A stretch of 52,725 bases of DNA from Leucobacter celer subsp. astrifaciens (lineage in GTDB: Bacteria; Actinomycetota; Actinomycetes; Actinomycetales; Microbacteriaceae): contig NZ_JHEI01000145.1 in the NCBI RefSeq assembly GCF_001273835.1, positions 38,473 through 91,197 of the forward strand, in the 5' to 3' direction. The translations under genes and the position numbers were made by a program. Numbering within the stretch: the first letter of the stretch is position 1; every line of letters begins with the position of its first letter. Shown piece after piece: positions 50,744 to 52,725 of the stretch. The notes beneath the pieces were generated by a model. The model was given only the letters and a program-made list of their open reading frames with translations, searched no databases and was not told where the DNA came from.

Positions 50744-51475
50744 GTGGCTCTCACCGTTCGCCCCGTCCGCGCGGGCTCCGCTCTCGCCGGCAACCGGCTG
50801 GCGCGCAACACCCCCTGGATCGTGCTCGCGGCGGCGCTCGTCGCCTCGTTCGCGCTCTTCGGGCTGCTCGCGCTCGCATCGGGCGGAGAATTCTCCGTCG
50901 TCGGCGCGGTACTGATCGGGGCCATCGCCTATCTGGTGGTCATCACGGTCATGTCCGCCTCGGTCGAAGGCCGGCGGCAGGCCACCGACCGGCTCGTGAC
51001 GGGTCTCGTCGCCGGCGCGTTCCTGCTCGCCATGGTGCCGCTCATCTCGGTCTCCATCACCGTGGTCAGCAACGGCCTCGCACGATTCGACGCGGAGTTC
51101 TTCAACTCCTCGATGCGCAACGTCACCGGCGAGGGCGGTGGTGCACTGCACGCCATGGTCGGCACGCTGCTCATCACGCTGGCTGCGACGATCATCTCGG
51201 TGCCCCTCGGGCTCATGACCTCGATCTATCTCGTCGAGTACGGCCGCGGTCGCCTCGCCAAGACCATCACGTTCCTCGTCGACGTGATGACGGGCATCCC
51301 CTCGATCGTGGCCGGTCTCTTCGCGTACGCGCTCTTCGCGGTGTTCCTCGGACCCGGCGTGCGGATGGGCATCGTCGGAGCGGTCGCGCTCTCGGTGCTG
51401 ATGATCCCGGTCGTGGTGCGCTCGAGCGAGGAGATGCTGCGGGGCGGTTTCAGGGGGCTAGCGCAACGCCGGTGA
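50744..51475 (+). pseudogene. pstA: pstA, truncated by an IS30-type insertion
   Basis: Second permease of the phosphate importer, broken. The preserved part has four to five helices (PWIVLAAALVASFALFGLLAL; then VLIGAIAYLVVITVMSASVEG; GAFLLAMVPLISVSITVVSNG; the PstA-typical TLLITLAATIISVPLGLMTSIYLVEY; and TGIPSIVAGLFAYALF). It ends at SSEEMLR, exactly where the EAA loop should begin; the next ten codons come from the insertion element, then stop. About 120-130 residues including the PstB-contact loop are lost, so it should not function. AGAGGA precedes the GTG at 50744; ATG 50702, overlapping the pstC stop, is the alternative start. Confidence 0.88.
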
Positions 51476-52725
51476 GTAGTGTTCCTAGCCTCTCACGCGG
51501 TGTCGCCCAGTCCAGTGTCTTGCGCGGGCGGTCGTTGAGAAGGTCCTGCATGTGTGCGATCTCTTCCCCGGTGACTTGGTTGAAGTTCGTGCCCTTGGGA
51601 TAGAAGTCCCGGACCAGGCCGTTGAGGTTCTCGTTCGAGCCGCGCTGCCAGGGCGAGTGCGGATCACAGAAATACATGGCGCATCCCGTAGCGATGGTGA
51701 AGCTGCGATGCTGCGCCATCTCCGGTCCCTGATCCCAGGTGATCGTCTTCACGAACTCGGACGGCAAGGAACGGATCATGCGCTGCATCAACTCGATCAC
51801 CGTCATCGAGTCCCGTGTTCCGGGAAGCCGCCCGATCAGCGCGAACCGGGTCTGCCGCTCCACCAGGGTCACCAGGCCAGAGTTCCCGGGACCGACCACG
51901 AGATCACCTTCCCAATGCCCGGGGACTGCCCGGTCTGCCACCTCGGCGGGACGATCCGATAACCGTGCCCCGTCGAGCCAGGGCCGGTTCGACCGGCGGG
52001 GAAGTTTTGACTGCGGAACCCTGCCCGTACGCCCAGACCGGAGTGCTTTCTCGACCGTGAGCTCGTGCCGGAGCGCGCCTTTGCCCTGCACGTAGAGCGC
52101 TTGATAGATCGTTTCGTGGGACACCTGCAGCTCCGGATGATCGGGATAGTCCACGCGGAGCCGCTGCGCGACTTGTTGCGGGGAGTGCTTCTGATTCAAC
52201 CCTGCCACGACCCGCGCCCGTAACACGGGGTCGGCGAGTTTCCTAGGACGGAGGCGCGGACGGGCGGCAAGGGCCCGGTAATGGGCCACCTCGGCGACAT
52301 ACTGACGGTCGCGTCCATGCTGCACGCTATGCGCGGCGAGCTCTCGCGACACCGTCGAGGGAGCCACCCCCAGCTCAGACGCGATCCCCCGCATCGACAG
52401 CGGTGTCTCCAGTGACCTCGCGGCCTGAATGAACGCGCGGTCTGAAAGCGTCAACCTTCGGTACTTCCGCGACGCGCTTTCCGGCACGACATCCCTCAGA
52501 TCAACCGTGTGCGCGCCACCGTGATAGCCCTGAGCGAATTCCATACCCACACGTTTACCCCACCCCGCGATCGTGGTCCTGGGTACACCAGTCCTGCGAC
52601 TGATCTCGAGCGTGGAATAGCCCTGCACCAAAAGCTGCAAGAGCGGCTCAAGGGCAGACCAAGGCAACAACGTCACGACAGCACCTCCGGGGTCAAAAGC
52701 GTTGCGCTAGCCCCCTGAAACCGCC
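51443..52725. mobile_element. IS30-family insertion sequence inside pstA
   Basis: At least 1,283 bp. Terminal inverted repeats 51443-51469 and 52699-52725 are identical over 27 of 27 bases. A single transposase gene fills the element on the minus strand, its stop codon lying inside the left repeat. The window ends exactly at the right repeat, so the target duplication and the rest of pstA cannot be seen; this is how short-read contigs end at multicopy elements. Confidence 0.92.
51450..52676 (-). CDS. IS30 family transposase
   Basis: 408-aa DDE transposase. Two N-terminal HTH regions are seen (YSTLEISRRTGVPRTTIAGW and MRGIASELGVAPSTVSRELA), then the DDE core: first Asp in GHWEGDLVVG, second in TWDQGPEMAQH and the Glu in RGSNENLNGLVRDFYPKGT. 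The frame is intact from the ATG at 52676 to the stop within the left terminal repeat, so the element is probably active. Its GC content is somewhat lower than that of the neighbouring genes. Confidence 0.95.
   Translation of the reverse strand: MTLLPWSALEPLLQLLVQGYSTLEISRRTGVPRTTIAGWGKRVGMEFAQGYHGGAHTVDLRDVVPESASRKYRRLTLSDRAFIQAARSLETPLSMRGIASELGVAPSTVSRELAAHSVQHGRDRQYVAEVAHYRALAARPRLRPRKLADPVLRARVVAGLNQKHSPQQVAQRLRVDYPDHPELQVSHETIYQALYVQGKGALRHELTVEKALRSGRTGRVPQSKLPRRSNRPWLDGARLSDRPAEVADRAVPGHWEGDLVVGPGNSGLVTLVERQTRFALIGRLPGTRDSMTVIELMQRMIRSLPSEFVKTITWDQGPEMAQHRSFTIATGCAMYFCDPHSPWQRGSNENLNGLVRDFYPKGTNFNQVTGEEIAHMQDLLNDRPRKTLDWATPRERLGTLLTGVALAP

Overview
The window is high-GC DNA with dense, mostly bidirectionally packed genes. 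Mycothiol synthase (mshD), a GlnR-type orphan regulator, a DUF3073 protein, a MarP-like periplasmic protease and many leaderless promoters (a TANNNT -10 box only 6-7 nt before the start codon) point to an actinobacterium, most likely Microbacteriaceae. The family placement is an inference from gene content. No rRNA, tRNA or CRISPR array was seen. The right end (52699-52725) is one terminal repeat of an IS30-type element, so the window probably stops at an assembly break.

Layout. 36-5586 (minus): a small unknown protein, two metallo-aminopeptidases (M18 and PepA) in tandem, and an FtsX-type ABC exporter. 5734-9952: an LLM flavin oxidoreductase followed by two decayed copies of its own 3' end, interleaved with a GNAT and a membrane protein, then TPR, GNAT and methyltransferase genes. 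10249-16560: a DUF3995 protein, a SRPBCC protein, an acyltransferase, and a NarL-type response regulator divergent from a DMT transporter/histidine kinase pair. 16690-21669: DedA, a frameshifted ABC-F ATPase behind a 260-nt leader, a VIT-family metal transporter, and an alkyltransferase-like protein coupled to a LysR-type sensor domain without HTH. 21801-25052: the threonine catabolic pair tdh-kbl divergent from a LysR regulator, with a T-N11-A dyad between them. 25272-31551 (minus): zinc metallopeptidase, prolyl aminopeptidase, acyl-CoA oxidase, DEAD-box helicase. 31554-37263: a very long RND exporter with a Pro/Glu-rich tail, divergent from a DUF445 protein.

37355-46908: an anchored extracellular protein, DUF3073, gpmA, ygfZ, an unlisted 36-aa membrane protein, then glnR (preceded by a GlnR-box-like array), mshD, ppk1 and a Nudix/histidine-phosphatase fusion. 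The last three overlap by 4 nt and are surely co-expressed. A MarP-like protease closes this block. 47123-51475: a CapA lipoprotein divergent from pstS-pstC-pstA, with 11-bp PHO-box direct repeats between them. pstA is broken by the IS30 element just before its EAA loop. Nitrogen (GlnR), phosphate (PHO box, Pst, Ppk) and thiol (MshD) functions thus cluster in the right third.

Several intergenic gaps carry members of a family of nested palindromes (core GTCATCCTGCGC / GAGTCGCAGGATC).
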